Shown here in pieces: positions 53,151 to 62,087 of a DNA stretch of 64,000 nucleotides. The stretch is taken from the NCBI GenBank assembly GCA_046964515.1, contig JBKUYM010000002.1:186001-250000 (forward strand). The letters are read 5' to 3'. The DNA is from UMGS1663 sp046964515 (GTDB lineage: Bacteria > Bacillota > Clostridia > TANB77 > CAG-508). Position numbers and translations under genes: made by a program. The stretch's first letter is position 1. Each line of letters starts with the position of its first letter. The notes beneath the pieces are model-generated. The model saw only the letters and a list, made by a program, of their open reading frames with translations, did not search any database and was not told where the DNA came from.

Positions 53151-55389
53151 TTGGAGATTAAAGGTGAAGTAAAAGAGATTATTTATCAAAATGAGATTAA
53201 TAGCTATACAGTAGCAGAGTTTGAAACACAAGAAGAGGAGATAATGGTGGTAGGTTATCTTCCTTTTATTAATGTACGGAGATACTTTACATTTGATGGG
53301 GAGAATGGTTACTCATCAAGAATATGGAGAACAGTTTAAAGTAGAAACCTTTGAAAAGCTAATGCCTGAGACATTGGGTGCTTTAGAAAGATATTTAGCA
53401 AATGGTACTATTAAAGGTGTAGGACCTGCTACGGCTAAGAAAATTGTGGAAACTTTTAAAGATGAGACAATTTCTATTTTGAAGTTTAATCCAGATAAAT
53501 TGACTTGTATTAAAGGTATTAATCAGGAGAGAGCCGTACAAATTGCAGAAAGTTTTGTAGAAAATTGGGAATTATGGCAAATCGTTGGATTTTTAGAGAA
53601 ATTTGGAATTGGTGTGCAAAATGCTAAAAATGTTTATAAGGCTTTGGGGAGTCATGCTGTAGAAGAAATACAAAATAATCCTTATATTTTAGTAGAGGTA
53701 GCCAATCATGTAGATTTTAAGAAAATTGATCAGATGGCTATGGATTTAGGCTTGCCTTATAATTTTGAAAAACGTATTAAAAGTGGTATTAAACATGCTA
53801 TTTTATGTGCAACAGCAAATGGACATTGTTGTGTACTAAAGGAAAATTTGGTATCGTATTGTATAGAATTATTAAAAGTATCAGAAGAAGAAATAGAAGA
53901 AAATATGGTGGAACTTAAGGTAAAAAATCAATTGGTGGAGGAAGTAAGACAGGTTGAAAATAAAGAAACCGTTTGGATATATTTAACACCTTTTTATCAA
54001 GCAGAAGAAAATATAGCTACCAGACTTTCTATATTAAGTCATGCGAATAATAGCAAATATATAGAACATATAGATAAAGAATTAAAAAAAATAGAAAAAC
54101 AATCAGAGATAGATTTATCCGATAAGCAAAAAGAAGTAATAGAATGTATAAATGAAAGTAATGTTTGTATTATTACTGGTGGTCCTGGAACAGGAAAAAC
54201 GACCATTATTAAGACCGTTATGGAATTATATAAAGAACATGGAATGAAGCCTGTACTATGTGCTCCTACTGGAAGAGCTGCTAAGCGTATGACGGAAACG
54301 ACTGGTGAAGAAGCAAAAACTTTGCATAGATTATTAGAAATAGGGAAAATTGAAGAAGAAGGAAAAGTAGCAAGTGTTGATTTTGAAGTAGCACCATTAG
54401 ATGCAGATATTGTCATTGTAGATGAAATGTCCATGGTAGATGTGTTTTTGATGAATTATTTAGTAAAAGCTTTGTACCAAGGAACTAAATTAGTTTTAGT
54501 AGGCGATGTGGATCAATTACCTTCTGTGGGTCCTGGTAGTATTTTGAAAGATTTAATTACTTCTAAACAAATACCCACCATTGTATTGGATAAGATTTTT
54601 AGACAAGCTGCAAAAAGTAAAATTATATTAAATGCTCATAGAGTCAATGAAGGAGAAGGTTTCTTAAATAAAGAAGAGATGCAAGCAGAAGAACTGAAAG
54701 AAGATTTCTTTTTTATAAAAGAAGCAAATCCTGATAGGATGTTAGGACAAGTTATCTCTTTGTGTCAAGGAAGGTTAAAGAATTTTGGAGATTATGATTT
54801 TTTCAAGAACATACAAGTAATCACGCCAACTAAAAAAGGATTACTAGGAACTAAAGAATTAAATAAACAGCTACAACAAGCTTTAAATCCGGAAAATGAT
54901 GCTTTATTAGAAAAAAAGATGGGAGATACAGTTTATAGAGAACAAGATAGAATTATGCACATAAAGAATAATTATGATTTGTTTTGGGAGAGAAAAAATC
55001 CTACTTATGAAACGGGTTCTGGTGTTTTTAATGGTGAATTAGGTACCATTTTAAAGATTGATGATACGGATAAAATGGTAATGGTACAATTTGATGATGA
55101 AAAAATAGCATGGTATCCTTTTCAAGATTTAGATCAAATTGAACATGCTTATGGAATCACGATTCATAAAGCACAAGGAAGTGAATTTGATGTAGTGATT
55201 ATGGTAATTCCACAATCTTCTCCTATGTTGTTAACTAGAAATTTGTTATATACTGGTATGACAAGAGCTAGGCAGTTATTAATTGTAATAGGAAATGCTT
55301 CTATTATTGATTTTATGATAAAAAATACGGACACGAAGAAGAGAAATACAGGACTTACCTATAAATTGAATAATATGATCTTTGACTAA
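53151..55389 (+). CDS. recD2: ATP-dependent helicase RecD2 (RecD/TraA type), read through a +1 shift at CGG
   Basis: A 745-residue SF1B helicase after joining two frames. Frame 1 starts at TTG 53151 (RBS agagg) and codes for the N-terminal domain up to LPFINV; it would stop at TAA 53337. At CGG 53277-53279, skipping the C gives GGA and continues GDTLHLMGRMVTHQEYGEQF. Frame 2 then has the helix-hairpin-helix region (GTIKGVGPATAKKI), Walker A GGPGTGKT (near 54180), Walker B VDEMSMVD and the C-terminal motif with HKAQGSEF and YTGMTRAR. All helicase motifs are intact, so only the N-terminal join depends on recoding. Internal initiation at ATG 53272 has no RBS. RecD2 repairs DNA and helps replication-fork progression. 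Confidence 0.88.
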
Positions 55390-55466
55390 TTTATAAATTA
55401 ATATTGACTTATAAGTTTATAAATGCTACGATAATTATAGAATAGATTGGAAGGAGGAATTACTAA

Positions 55467-55889
55467 ATGGAAAATGTTACTTTGAACCAAATATTAAATG
55501 TCGTAGTGGATATGCAAAAGGATATGAAAATTATAAGAGAAGAACAAGTTGCAATAAGGAAGGAACAACAAGAAATAAGAGAAGAACAAGTTGCAATAAG
55601 GAAGGAACAACAAGAAATAAGAGAAGAACAAGTTGTAATAAGGGAAGAACAACAAGGAATAAAAGAAGAACAAGTTGTAATAAGGAAAGAACAACAAGAA
55701 ATAAGAGAAGAACAAACTAAAATAAAACAAGAGCAAATCCAAATAAAAAATGCTTTTGAAATATTAAATGAGAAAGTAGATGGAATTGCTAGTGATGTAA
55801 ACATGCTGTTAGAGGAACAAAAAGATACCAATGTGGTTATTCAGATAATGATGCAGCAAATGGATAAAATGTTATTGAGTCATACTTAA
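55467..55889 (+). CDS. Coiled-coil protein with 14-residue repeats
   Basis: A 140-residue cytosolic protein. Residues 24-92 are about five repeats of a 14-residue unit (REEQVAIRKEQQEI), two 7-residue heptads each, predicting a straight coiled-coil. The ends (NQILNVVVDMQKDMK and the C-terminal segment EKVDGIASDVNMLLEEQ) are helical too. RBS aaggagg precedes the ATG, with a weak promoter (TTGACT, 17, TACGAT) upstream. Function unknown; repeat number may vary among strains. Confidence 0.7.
   Translation: MENVTLNQILNVVVDMQKDMKIIREEQVAIRKEQQEIREEQVAIRKEQQEIREEQVVIREEQQGIKEEQVVIRKEQQEIREEQTKIKQEQIQIKNAFEILNEKVDGIASDVNMLLEEQKDTNVVIQIMMQQMDKMLLSHT
55533..55720 (+). repeat. 42-bp tandem repeat inside the coiled-coil gene
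   Basis: Unit agaagaacaagttgcaataa... of 42 bases, 4-5 copies. The first two are nearly identical and later copies diverge. 42 is a multiple of 3, so expansion or contraction keeps the frame. Confidence 0.9.
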
Positions 55890-55937
55890 AATATTGAAAA
55901 GAGGATATAAAAATAGGGGCGAAGTTAAGGAGAAAAG

Positions 55938-56636
55938 ATGTTGGTATTTTTTAGACAAGCCCTTATTTTTTTATGCCATATAATAGAAAGCATATTATTT
56001 CCACCTGATTGTTTACTTTGTGGAAAAGCGGAGCAAAATTATCTGTGTGCTAGTTGTTACTGTGAAATTAAAAAAGAGGCTATTTTTAAAATAGAAGATA
56101 AAATAGAAAAAGAAATATTTTTTGATAAACATCTATATGCCTTTTTTTACCAAGGTAAAATAAAAACATTATTAACGCAATTTAAATTTCAAGATAAAAG
56201 TTATTTGTATCTTCTTTTTGCAAAAATTTTAATAAAAAATAAAAAATTATGTGGCTTTTTAGAAAAATATGATATAATTATGCCAGTTCCTATTCATAAA
56301 AAAAGAAAAGTACAAAGAGGATATAATCAAAGTGAATTAATTTGTACAGAATTGGTAAGGCTAATGAGAGAAAACAAAATAGGAACCATTCAATTAGAAA
56401 AGAATTGTTTACAAAAAATAAAAAATAATTTACCCCAAAGTTCTTTAAATAAAAAAGAGCGTGTGGAAAATGTAAAACAAGCTTATCATATAATACATCC
56501 AGACAATATAAAAGGAAAGAAGATTATATTGTTAGATGATATTTATACAACAGGCAGTACAGTCAATGCTTGTGCGAAGTTACTAAAAGAAAAAGGTGCT
56601 AAAACGATTTTAGTAGTTACAATTGCAAAAGATTAA
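55938..56636 (+). CDS. comF: ComF-family amidophosphoribosyltransferase-like protein
   Basis: A 232-residue ComF protein. The N-terminal zinc motif CLLCGKAEQNYLCASC lies at residues 22-37, and the phosphoribosyltransferase motif IILLDDIYTTGSTVNACAK near 193-211. ComF is needed for DNA uptake in competent bacteria, possibly acting on single-stranded DNA inside the cell. The gene is isolated from comFA here. RBS aaggag precedes the ATG. Confidence 0.92.
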   Translation: MLVFFRQALIFLCHIIESILFPPDCLLCGKAEQNYLCASCYCEIKKEAIFKIEDKIEKEIFFDKHLYAFFYQGKIKTLLTQFKFQDKSYLYLLFAKILIKNKKLCGFLEKYDIIMPVPIHKKRKVQRGYNQSELICTELVRLMRENKIGTIQLEKNCLQKIKNNLPQSSLNKKERVENVKQAYHIIHPDNIKGKKIILLDDIYTTGSTVNACAKLLKEKGAKTILVVTIAKD

Positions 56637-56654
56637 AAAAGAGGTGGTAAAAAA

Positions 56655-58622
56655 ATGGAAGATTTAGTAGAAAGTATCTTAGATTATATAAGAGCAGACT
56701 ATACAGATTATGCTATTATGATAAATGGAGAATGGGGAAGTGGAAAAACTTATTTTTGGAATCATAAAATTCGTAATAAAATTGAATCTATGCAATTAAA
56801 TGGTAAACGTTATACAACTATATATATGTCTTTATATGGTATTTCTAATTTAGAAGAAATTAGTAAGAAAATATTTATAGAAACCACACAATTAATGGAT
56901 AAAAACTTAAAAAAATATATGAACGCTAATGGACAAAATACAATTCCAGAATATGCAAAAACAGGTCTAGATATGGCTAATTTCTTTGGTGTTACACAAA
57001 ATGGAGATAAGTTAGATTATAGTGAATTCTTTTCTACAGATGATAAAGTTTTATGCTTTGATGATTTGGAAAGAGCCAATGTAGATGTCATTGATATCTT
57101 AGGATATATTAATAATTTTGTAGAACATGATCATATCAAAACCATTATTATTTGTAATGAAAAGGAATTATCTACTAAATTAAAGAGTAGTAATTTAGAA
57201 ATGAAAACATTTATTGCTACCTATCTTCTTGATAAAGAAGGCGACTTAATTAAGAAAACAGATAAACCAATGGTAGAAAGAATTCAAGATAAAATAGAAT
57301 ATGTTTTTGATAAAGCCAATGATTATGAAAGAATTAAAGAAAAACTAATTGGTGAAACTTTTGAATATGCACCAGAATTTAATTATATTATTAATGGTAT
57401 TTTAATGCGTTATGAAAAATATCCAGACTTAATTCGATTTTTAAGAGAAAATACCAATTTAATTATTTCTACCTTTAATAAAAGTGGAACCAGAAATTTA
57501 AGAATTTTAAAACATGCTTTAAATGATTTTAAGAAAATTTTTGATATGGTTAATAAATCGTATCCCAATACGAATCATAGAGTTATGCAGACCATGCTAA
57601 TCTTTACGATTGCCATTTCTTTTGAAATTAAAGCAGGTAAAGTAACAAAGGATAAATTTATTAATATTAATAGTAATGAAGAGTACAAAGCAATTTTGGT
57701 TTCTTCAAGGGTGTTTATGGATAATCGTCAATTTTATATTAAAGAATTTGATAATAATTATTATTACAATTTTAAAGCAGAATATCGTTTCTTTAAATTT
57801 GTAGAGATTTATATTCGTACACGTATTTTTGATATGAAGACTTTTAAAGAAAATATGGAAGTGATTATTAATACAGTCGATACAGATAAATTACCGGGTT
57901 ATAAACGATTACTTACAGAAGAATATTGGAAAATTTCAGATGACCAATTTGATGGTATCATTGAAGAGGTATTAGAAGATGTAAAAGAAGGAAGAATTAC
58001 ACCAATTGAAATTGTAAAAATTTTTGCTTATTTTAGTTACTTTATAAAAAAAGGCTTAATTAATTATGATATGAAAGCTATGAAAACAGTCTTTTTAACA
58101 GGTATGAATATGTCTTCTTTAAATTCTGAGTATTGTGGAAATGTAGAAGAAGAATTAGATACAATTTCAGTAAATGAAATAGGACCAGAAATGGAAGAAA
58201 TATTAAAGTATTTTAATGATATTAATGAAAAATTAAAAGATAAAATGTATCAAGAAAAAGCAGAAGAAATCTTTAAGTTTATTCCAATGAAAATGGAACA
58301 ATTTTATGATAAGTTTGCAAAAGAATGTATAGATATTCCTATTTTTAAATATTATGATGTATTCCAAATGTTCCAGAGAATTTCTTGTGCAAGCAATGAA
58401 GATATTGTGACAATTAAAGAAATGCTTTCAGACCGTGCTAGAAAATATACAAAACAGATAGAACCAGAAATGAAAAATATAAAGAAATTAAAACAAGTTA
58501 TGGATGATTATTTGGATGGAAAGGAAACAACCATTAAATTAGTAATGCTAGAAGATTTTTCAAGAGAATTAGGAAATATATTAGATAGATATAAAACAAA
58601 AATAATACCAAATAAAGAGTAA
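56655..58622 (+). CDS. KAP-family P-loop NTPase
   Basis: A 655-residue STAND/KAP-type NTPase. Walker A INGEWGSGKTYFW lies at residues 23-35, and Walker B KVLCFDDLERANVDVIDILG near 132-151, both typical of KAP P-loop proteins. A large helical C-terminal part follows; no clear transmembrane insertion is seen, unlike many KAP proteins. KAP NTPases include phage-exclusion and defence proteins, but the role here is unknown. It begins 18 bases after comF with RBS agaggtgg. A terminator lies behind it, then the soluble ABC ATPase. Confidence 0.85.
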   Translation: MEDLVESILDYIRADYTDYAIMINGEWGSGKTYFWNHKIRNKIESMQLNGKRYTTIYMSLYGISNLEEISKKIFIETTQLMDKNLKKYMNANGQNTIPEYAKTGLDMANFFGVTQNGDKLDYSEFFSTDDKVLCFDDLERANVDVIDILGYINNFVEHDHIKTIIICNEKELSTKLKSSNLEMKTFIATYLLDKEGDLIKKTDKPMVERIQDKIEYVFDKANDYERIKEKLIGETFEYAPEFNYIINGILMRYEKYPDLIRFLRENTNLIISTFNKSGTRNLRILKHALNDFKKIFDMVNKSYPNTNHRVMQTMLIFTIAISFEIKAGKVTKDKFININSNEEYKAILVSSRVFMDNRQFYIKEFDNNYYYNFKAEYRFFKFVEIYIRTRIFDMKTFKENMEVIINTVDTDKLPGYKRLLTEEYWKISDDQFDGIIEEVLEDVKEGRITPIEIVKIFAYFSYFIKKGLINYDMKAMKTVFLTGMNMSSLNSEYCGNVEEELDTISVNEIGPEMEEILKYFNDINEKLKDKMYQEKAEEIFKFIPMKMEQFYDKFAKECIDIPIFKYYDVFQMFQRISCASNEDIVTIKEMLSDRARKYTKQIEPEMKNIKKLKQVMDDYLDGKETTIKLVMLEDFSRELGNILDRYKTKIIPNKE

Positions 58623-58630
58623 GAAAGTAG

Positions 58631-58657
58631 AAAGATAGAGTGAAGCCTATCTTTTTC
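58631..58657 (+). terminator. Terminator after the KAP NTPase gene
   Basis: Stem aaagatag/ctatcttt with an 8-base loop, followed by ttct. Confidence 0.65.
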
Positions 58658-58707
58658 TGCTATTTTATGGTAAAATAGTAGTTATAGAAAGAAAATAGGG
58701 GGAGCTT

Positions 58708-60624
58708 ATGAAAAAGAAAAATTACGTAGCTAAACCTGGAGAAATGACAAAGATAGTCTGCAAAAAGGTAACAGAGGATGGACTAAAGCCGAGAAAAATA
58801 GATAAAGATAGGAAGAATTGCAAAGCAAATGCGATTAAAACAGGAAACTTTAAGGGGTATGAATTAAAATATTGGATGAGAGGATTAGAGATATTCCAAG
58901 CACTAGGTACTTATAGTATAGAGCAGATAACACAAAGAATAAGTCAAAAAGAAGAAATGCAAGAAAGTAAGGCAGTAGAGAAGATAGTAATGTTAAATTT
59001 AGCAAAAGTACCGATTAGAAGTATTTTAGATAGAATATATACACTTATGCAACAAAAATATACTTTACAAAGACAAATAGCAGATATAGAGACAATAGAA
59101 GAAATTGTTGACAAAACTAGAGATGGTATTATTACAAAGCAGCAGACTAGAATAGAAACTGATGAGCAAGGAAATCAGAAAGAAGTTAAATATGATATTG
59201 CTATGAAAGAGCAAGAAATACAAAATGTTTTGTTAGACTATAAAAAACAAGTAAACAGCATAGAAGATAGAAAATTTGAAAATTATTTAAATGTAGGACT
59301 GCATATTCTAGAAATGATAGGAACTTTAAATTTGTATATGGAAGACAAGAAAAATGATAAACAGGTAGCTGCCATAGGGTTAACAGCAATTATTAATGTA
59401 GCTACAACGATTACTAGGAATAAAGTTAGAAGTTCTTATCCTGATCAGGTTTTAAAAAAAGAAAGAACAGCTTATAATATATTAAGGGACCTTGCAGAAA
59501 ATGAAGAAGTTAACAAAGAGGAAAAAGCAAAAAAAGAGCAAGAAGCTATACAATTGATAGAACAAGCTAATACGCAAAGAATGAAAATAGAAGTAAAAAT
59601 GGGAGGACTCAATGCAGTTAGAACAGTTAGTAGTGCGGTTATCCTAGGAATGGTATCTTTAAGGGAATTACACAATGAAAAGCAGGTAAATCCTGCGCTT
59701 TTATCTAAAATTTTATTAGATATGGGAAAAATGAATACAATCATACAAAATTTTTCTGGAACCATTATAGATGTTATGAATTTAAAAGATAAAGAAATCG
59801 ATTTACAGGAATTAGAAGAAATGGTAGAAAACATTTTAGAACAAAAGAGGATAAAAGTAGATCCTTTAAAAGAAAGACAAACATCTTTTAAAAAGATAGA
59901 AATTACAGATTTTAAAGGTGGTTTTTATGAAAGGAAAGATGAAGAAAATAAGGTGATTGGCTATGAACATACCTTACAAATTCCAGAATTTGTAGCTGAA
60001 CAAGGACAATTGGTTTTACTAACAGGAAAATCAGGAACTGGAAAGAGCACCTTTATTAGACTTTTAAAAAGAGGAGACATTCATAATAAACAATGCTTAA
60101 AAATAGATGATGAGGAAATGGTAGATAAATTAGGAAGTCAAATGATTAGTTACAAAACGGACTCTAAAATGGGCATACATACGAATGTATTAAAAGAATT
60201 TACAGGAAAAGAGACGATTACAGAACTCATGCCAGAAGAAAAAGAACAAGTATTGGAAATTCTAAGACAGGTAAAACTAGAAGATAATGCTATTTTACAA
60301 GAATTAGCGTCTAAAAATTATGAACAATTTTCTACTGGACAAAGAAAAAGATTGTCGTTTGCAAAAGCAATGTATAATACACGAAAATTACCTTCTATTT
60401 TAGTGGTAGATGAACCAGCAGATAATGTAGAAAAGGAACTGATAGAAGAACAGTTTGAAATGATAAGAGATTATACAAAGAAAAATAATATAATTACGAT
60501 TATGGTTACGCATCGAATAGAAGAAGCAAAAAAATATGCGGATAAGCAGTACGAAATTGACACTGATGGTGTGATGAAAGAAGTTCAAATTCCAAAAAAA
60601 GAAATAGAAATAGAAGAAAAATAA
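58708..60624 (+). CDS. Atypical ABC ATPase with a helical N-terminal domain and no evident membrane domain
   Basis: A 638-residue protein. Residues 1-400 are helical and charged, with weakly hydrophobic stretches (near 195-225 and 300-320) too polar to be a standard ABC permease. The C-terminal 200 residues are an ABC ATPase: Walker A LTGKSGTGKSTFI near 442, signature FSTGQRKRL near 535, Walker B SILVVDEPADNV near 560 and H-loop VTHRIEEAKKY near 597. The signature is STGQR rather than LSGGQ. The architecture resembles the ABC exporter fold in order (helical part, then ATPase), so a degenerate transporter is possible. It lies beside the KAP NTPase and may share a function with it. Confidence 0.7.
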   Translation: MKKKNYVAKPGEMTKIVCKKVTEDGLKPRKIDKDRKNCKANAIKTGNFKGYELKYWMRGLEIFQALGTYSIEQITQRISQKEEMQESKAVEKIVMLNLAKVPIRSILDRIYTLMQQKYTLQRQIADIETIEEIVDKTRDGIITKQQTRIETDEQGNQKEVKYDIAMKEQEIQNVLLDYKKQVNSIEDRKFENYLNVGLHILEMIGTLNLYMEDKKNDKQVAAIGLTAIINVATTITRNKVRSSYPDQVLKKERTAYNILRDLAENEEVNKEEKAKKEQEAIQLIEQANTQRMKIEVKMGGLNAVRTVSSAVILGMVSLRELHNEKQVNPALLSKILLDMGKMNTIIQNFSGTIIDVMNLKDKEIDLQELEEMVENILEQKRIKVDPLKERQTSFKKIEITDFKGGFYERKDEENKVIGYEHTLQIPEFVAEQGQLVLLTGKSGTGKSTFIRLLKRGDIHNKQCLKIDDEEMVDKLGSQMISYKTDSKMGIHTNVLKEFTGKETITELMPEEKEQVLEILRQVKLEDNAILQELASKNYEQFSTGQRKRLSFAKAMYNTRKLPSILVVDEPADNVEKELIEEQFEMIRDYTKKNNIITIMVTHRIEEAKKYADKQYEIDTDGVMKEVQIPKKEIEIEEK

Positions 60625-60629
60625 AAAAA

Positions 60630-60659
60630 TGCATAAAATTTCCCTCTTTTGTCATAATA
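60630..60659 (+). promoter_or_regulatory. Sigma-G-like promoter of spoVT
   Basis: TGCATA, 17-base spacer, CATAATA, compared with the Bacillus sigma-G consensus TGAATA-17/18-CATACTA. It starts 5 bases after the upstream stop codon and 36 bases lie between the -10 and the start codon. Confidence 0.7.
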
Positions 60660-60694
60660 AGAGTAGACTTAAAATGATAAAGGAGGGAAAAAGT

Positions 60695-61249
60695 TTGAAA
60701 GCAACAGGTGTGGTAAGAAGAATAGATGATTTAGGAAGAATCGTAATTCCAAAAGAAATTAGAAAAACATTACGTATTAAGGAAGGAGATCCTCTAGAAA
60801 TCTTTACAGATAGAGAAGGACAAATTATTTTAAAAAAATATTCTCCAATTGGTGAACTTTCTGAATTTGCTACAGAATATGCGGAAACCCTAGCCAAAAC
60901 GACAGGGCATATTGCTTGTATAACTGATAAAGACACGATTATTGCTGTGTCAGGAGGCTCTAAAAAGGAATTTTTAGAACAAAGTATTAGCAAAGATTTG
61001 GAAAAAATTATGGATGATAAAGAAGCTTATATTAGTAAGGAAAATAATGATGTTTCTGTCCCTATTACGCAAAATGAAAATACAGATAAGAAAAATAATG
61101 CCCAAGTGGTATATCCTATTATCTCAGATGGTGATGTAATTGGAAGTGTTATTCTTATTTCGAAAGATGCAAATACGAAAATGACAGAAGTTGAAAAAAA
61201 GGTAGTACAGTCAGCAGCTAGTTTTTTAGGAACACAAATGGAATTGTAA
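60695..61249 (+). CDS. spoVT: Stage V sporulation regulator SpoVT
   Basis: A 184-residue forespore regulator. The AbrB-like swapped-hairpin DNA-binding domain (GVVRRIDDLGRIVIPKEIRKTLRI...) occupies residues 4-50, and the C-terminal GAF domain about 60-184. TTG 60695 is chosen: RBS aaaggaggg is 8 bases upstream and the protein begins MKATGVVRRIDD as in SpoVT. A longer in-frame start at 60629 would include the promoter. SpoVT tunes sigma-G regulon genes, so this organism very likely forms spores. Confidence 0.93.
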   Translation: MKATGVVRRIDDLGRIVIPKEIRKTLRIKEGDPLEIFTDREGQIILKKYSPIGELSEFATEYAETLAKTTGHIACITDKDTIIAVSGGSKKEFLEQSISKDLEKIMDDKEAYISKENNDVSVPITQNENTDKKNNAQVVYPIISDGDVIGSVILISKDANTKMTEVEKKVVQSAASFLGTQMEL

Positions 61250-61307
61250 AAAATAACATTACGAAAATATTACAATATTACATTTACATGACAAACCTAA
61301 AAAGGTA

Positions 61308-61336
61308 TTGATTTTCTAAAATAAGTGTAGTATAAA
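61308..61336 (+). promoter_or_regulatory. Promoter of the 61.4 kb gene
   Basis: TTGATT, 17-base spacer, TATAAA. Confidence 0.65.
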
Positions 61337-61385
61337 TAGAGAAGATAAAAAGTAATAATATGTATATACAAAGGAGGAAATAAAG

Positions 61386-61667
61386 GTGGAAGAGAATAAA
61401 GTAAATATTGCAGAACCAATGAACCAAGCAGCAGAACAGGGAAAATCTTTACCAACAGAAATTAGTGTTTGGACAAAGGTGAAGAATTTCTTGTTTCATG
61501 AAGTAAAATTAGAATTAACTCCAAAGCAAGAAAAAGTATTCCAAGAGGTTCATGATTTTTGGCATCAAGAAATCACAGGACAAGATGTACATGATTTTTT
61601 ATTCCATGAAATCACAGCTGAAGGTGTAAAAAAATTCTGGTTTAAGAAAATCGATATCACATTGTAG
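61386..61667 (+). CDS. Small protein with repeated aromatic FLFHE-type motifs
   Basis: A 93-residue protein. After a polar N-terminus come four imperfect repeats ending in an aromatic pair and Glu/Lys: KNFLFHEV, HDFWHQEI, HDFLFHEI, KKFWFKKI. The pattern suggests an amphipathic, membrane-surface or oligomerising helix array. GTG start, since RBS aaaggagg is 7 bases upstream. No family recognised. Well-made promoter and terminator make it a real gene; proximity to spoVT hints at a sporulation role, but only by position. Confidence 0.68.
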   Translation: MEENKVNIAEPMNQAAEQGKSLPTEISVWTKVKNFLFHEVKLELTPKQEKVFQEVHDFWHQEITGQDVHDFLFHEITAEGVKKFWFKKIDITL

Positions 61668-61670
61668 AAA

Positions 61671-61705
61671 ATACCCACTCATATTAAGAGTGGATATTTT
61701 TTTAT
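61671..61705 (+). terminator. Terminator after the 61.4 kb gene
   Basis: Stem cccactc/gagtgg extended by ata/tat, 7-base loop, then nine T. Confidence 0.85.
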
Positions 61706-61708
61706 ACA

Positions 61709-61741
61709 AAAAAATGCCGGGCGGTGCAATACACCGCCCGG
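61709..61741 (-). terminator. Strong terminator of the minus-strand micro-ORF transcript
   Basis: On the minus strand ccgggcggtg, loop tattg, caccgcccgg followed by catttttttg. Very GC-rich compared with its surroundings. Confidence 0.85.
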
Positions 61742-61769
61742 TTAAAAAAATCACTATTCAATTGTACTG

Positions 61770-61799
61770 CTAAGTAAAGCCACTCCGAAAACAGCGCAT
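61770..61799 (-). CDS. Micro-ORF 3 (9 codons; 14 if +1 at CGG)
   Basis: ATG with RBS ggaggagg 6 bases upstream. Zero frame MRCFRSGFT with CGG at codon 5, ending at TAG 61770. With a +1 shift at the CGG it reads MRCFGVALLSSTIE and ends at 61754. In the same +1 frame an open stretch extends upstream without a start codon (GRFARGFAGGGFLCAVFGVA), like a small membrane-protein tail. Confidence 0.35.
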   Translation of the reverse strand: MRCFRSGFT

Positions 61800-61890
61800 A
61801 GAAAACCTCCTCCCGCAAACCCTCTGGCAAATCGCCCGAGCTTAGCGGGGAAAATGAAATTTACCTTACCACTAAAAGAATAAAGTTATG

Positions 61891-61941
61891 TTACTCTAAA
61901 TAGGGTCTGTCCCGAATAAAGCTAAACTGGAAAAAATTCAT
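61891..61941 (-). CDS. Micro-ORF 2 (16 codons) with CGG
   Basis: ATG with RBS aaggagg 6 bases upstream; MNFFQFSFIRDRPYLE with CGG at codon 10. A +1 shift gives GTDPI then a stop. Its sequence around the CGG (attcgggacagaccc) resembles that of micro-ORF 1. Confidence 0.35.
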   Translation of the reverse strand: MNFFQFSFIRDRPYLE

Positions 61942-62010
61942 TACATACCTCCTTCTTAAAAGCGCATTAACAAGTTTCAATTTTACCTAGTAAAAGAATA
62001 AAATTAAAAG

Positions 62011-62037
62011 TTAAGCGGGGCTATCCCGAATATGCAT
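62011..62037 (-). CDS. Micro-ORF 1 (8 codons) with CGG
   Basis: ATG with RBS aggagg 6 bases upstream; MHIRDSPA with CGG at codon 4. A +1 shift gives GIAPLNF then a stop. It is the first of three micro-ORFs on one minus-strand transcript from the promoter at 62088-62116 to the terminator at 61709. Confidence 0.35.
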   Translation of the reverse strand: MHIRDSPA

Positions 62038-62087
62038 TGAATACCTCCTAGTGATTATTTGTAAGTAGAATAACCTTACATAACTAT

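Noticed and set aside
55537..55735. CRISPR array
   Set aside because: The only regular direct repeats in the window are contiguous 42-bp coding units without spacers; no cas genes are present.
55463..55831. Minus-strand frames rich in Ser, Cys and Phe opposite the coiled-coil gene
   Set aside because: Shadow of the 42-bp tandem repeat; no RBS or promoter on that strand.
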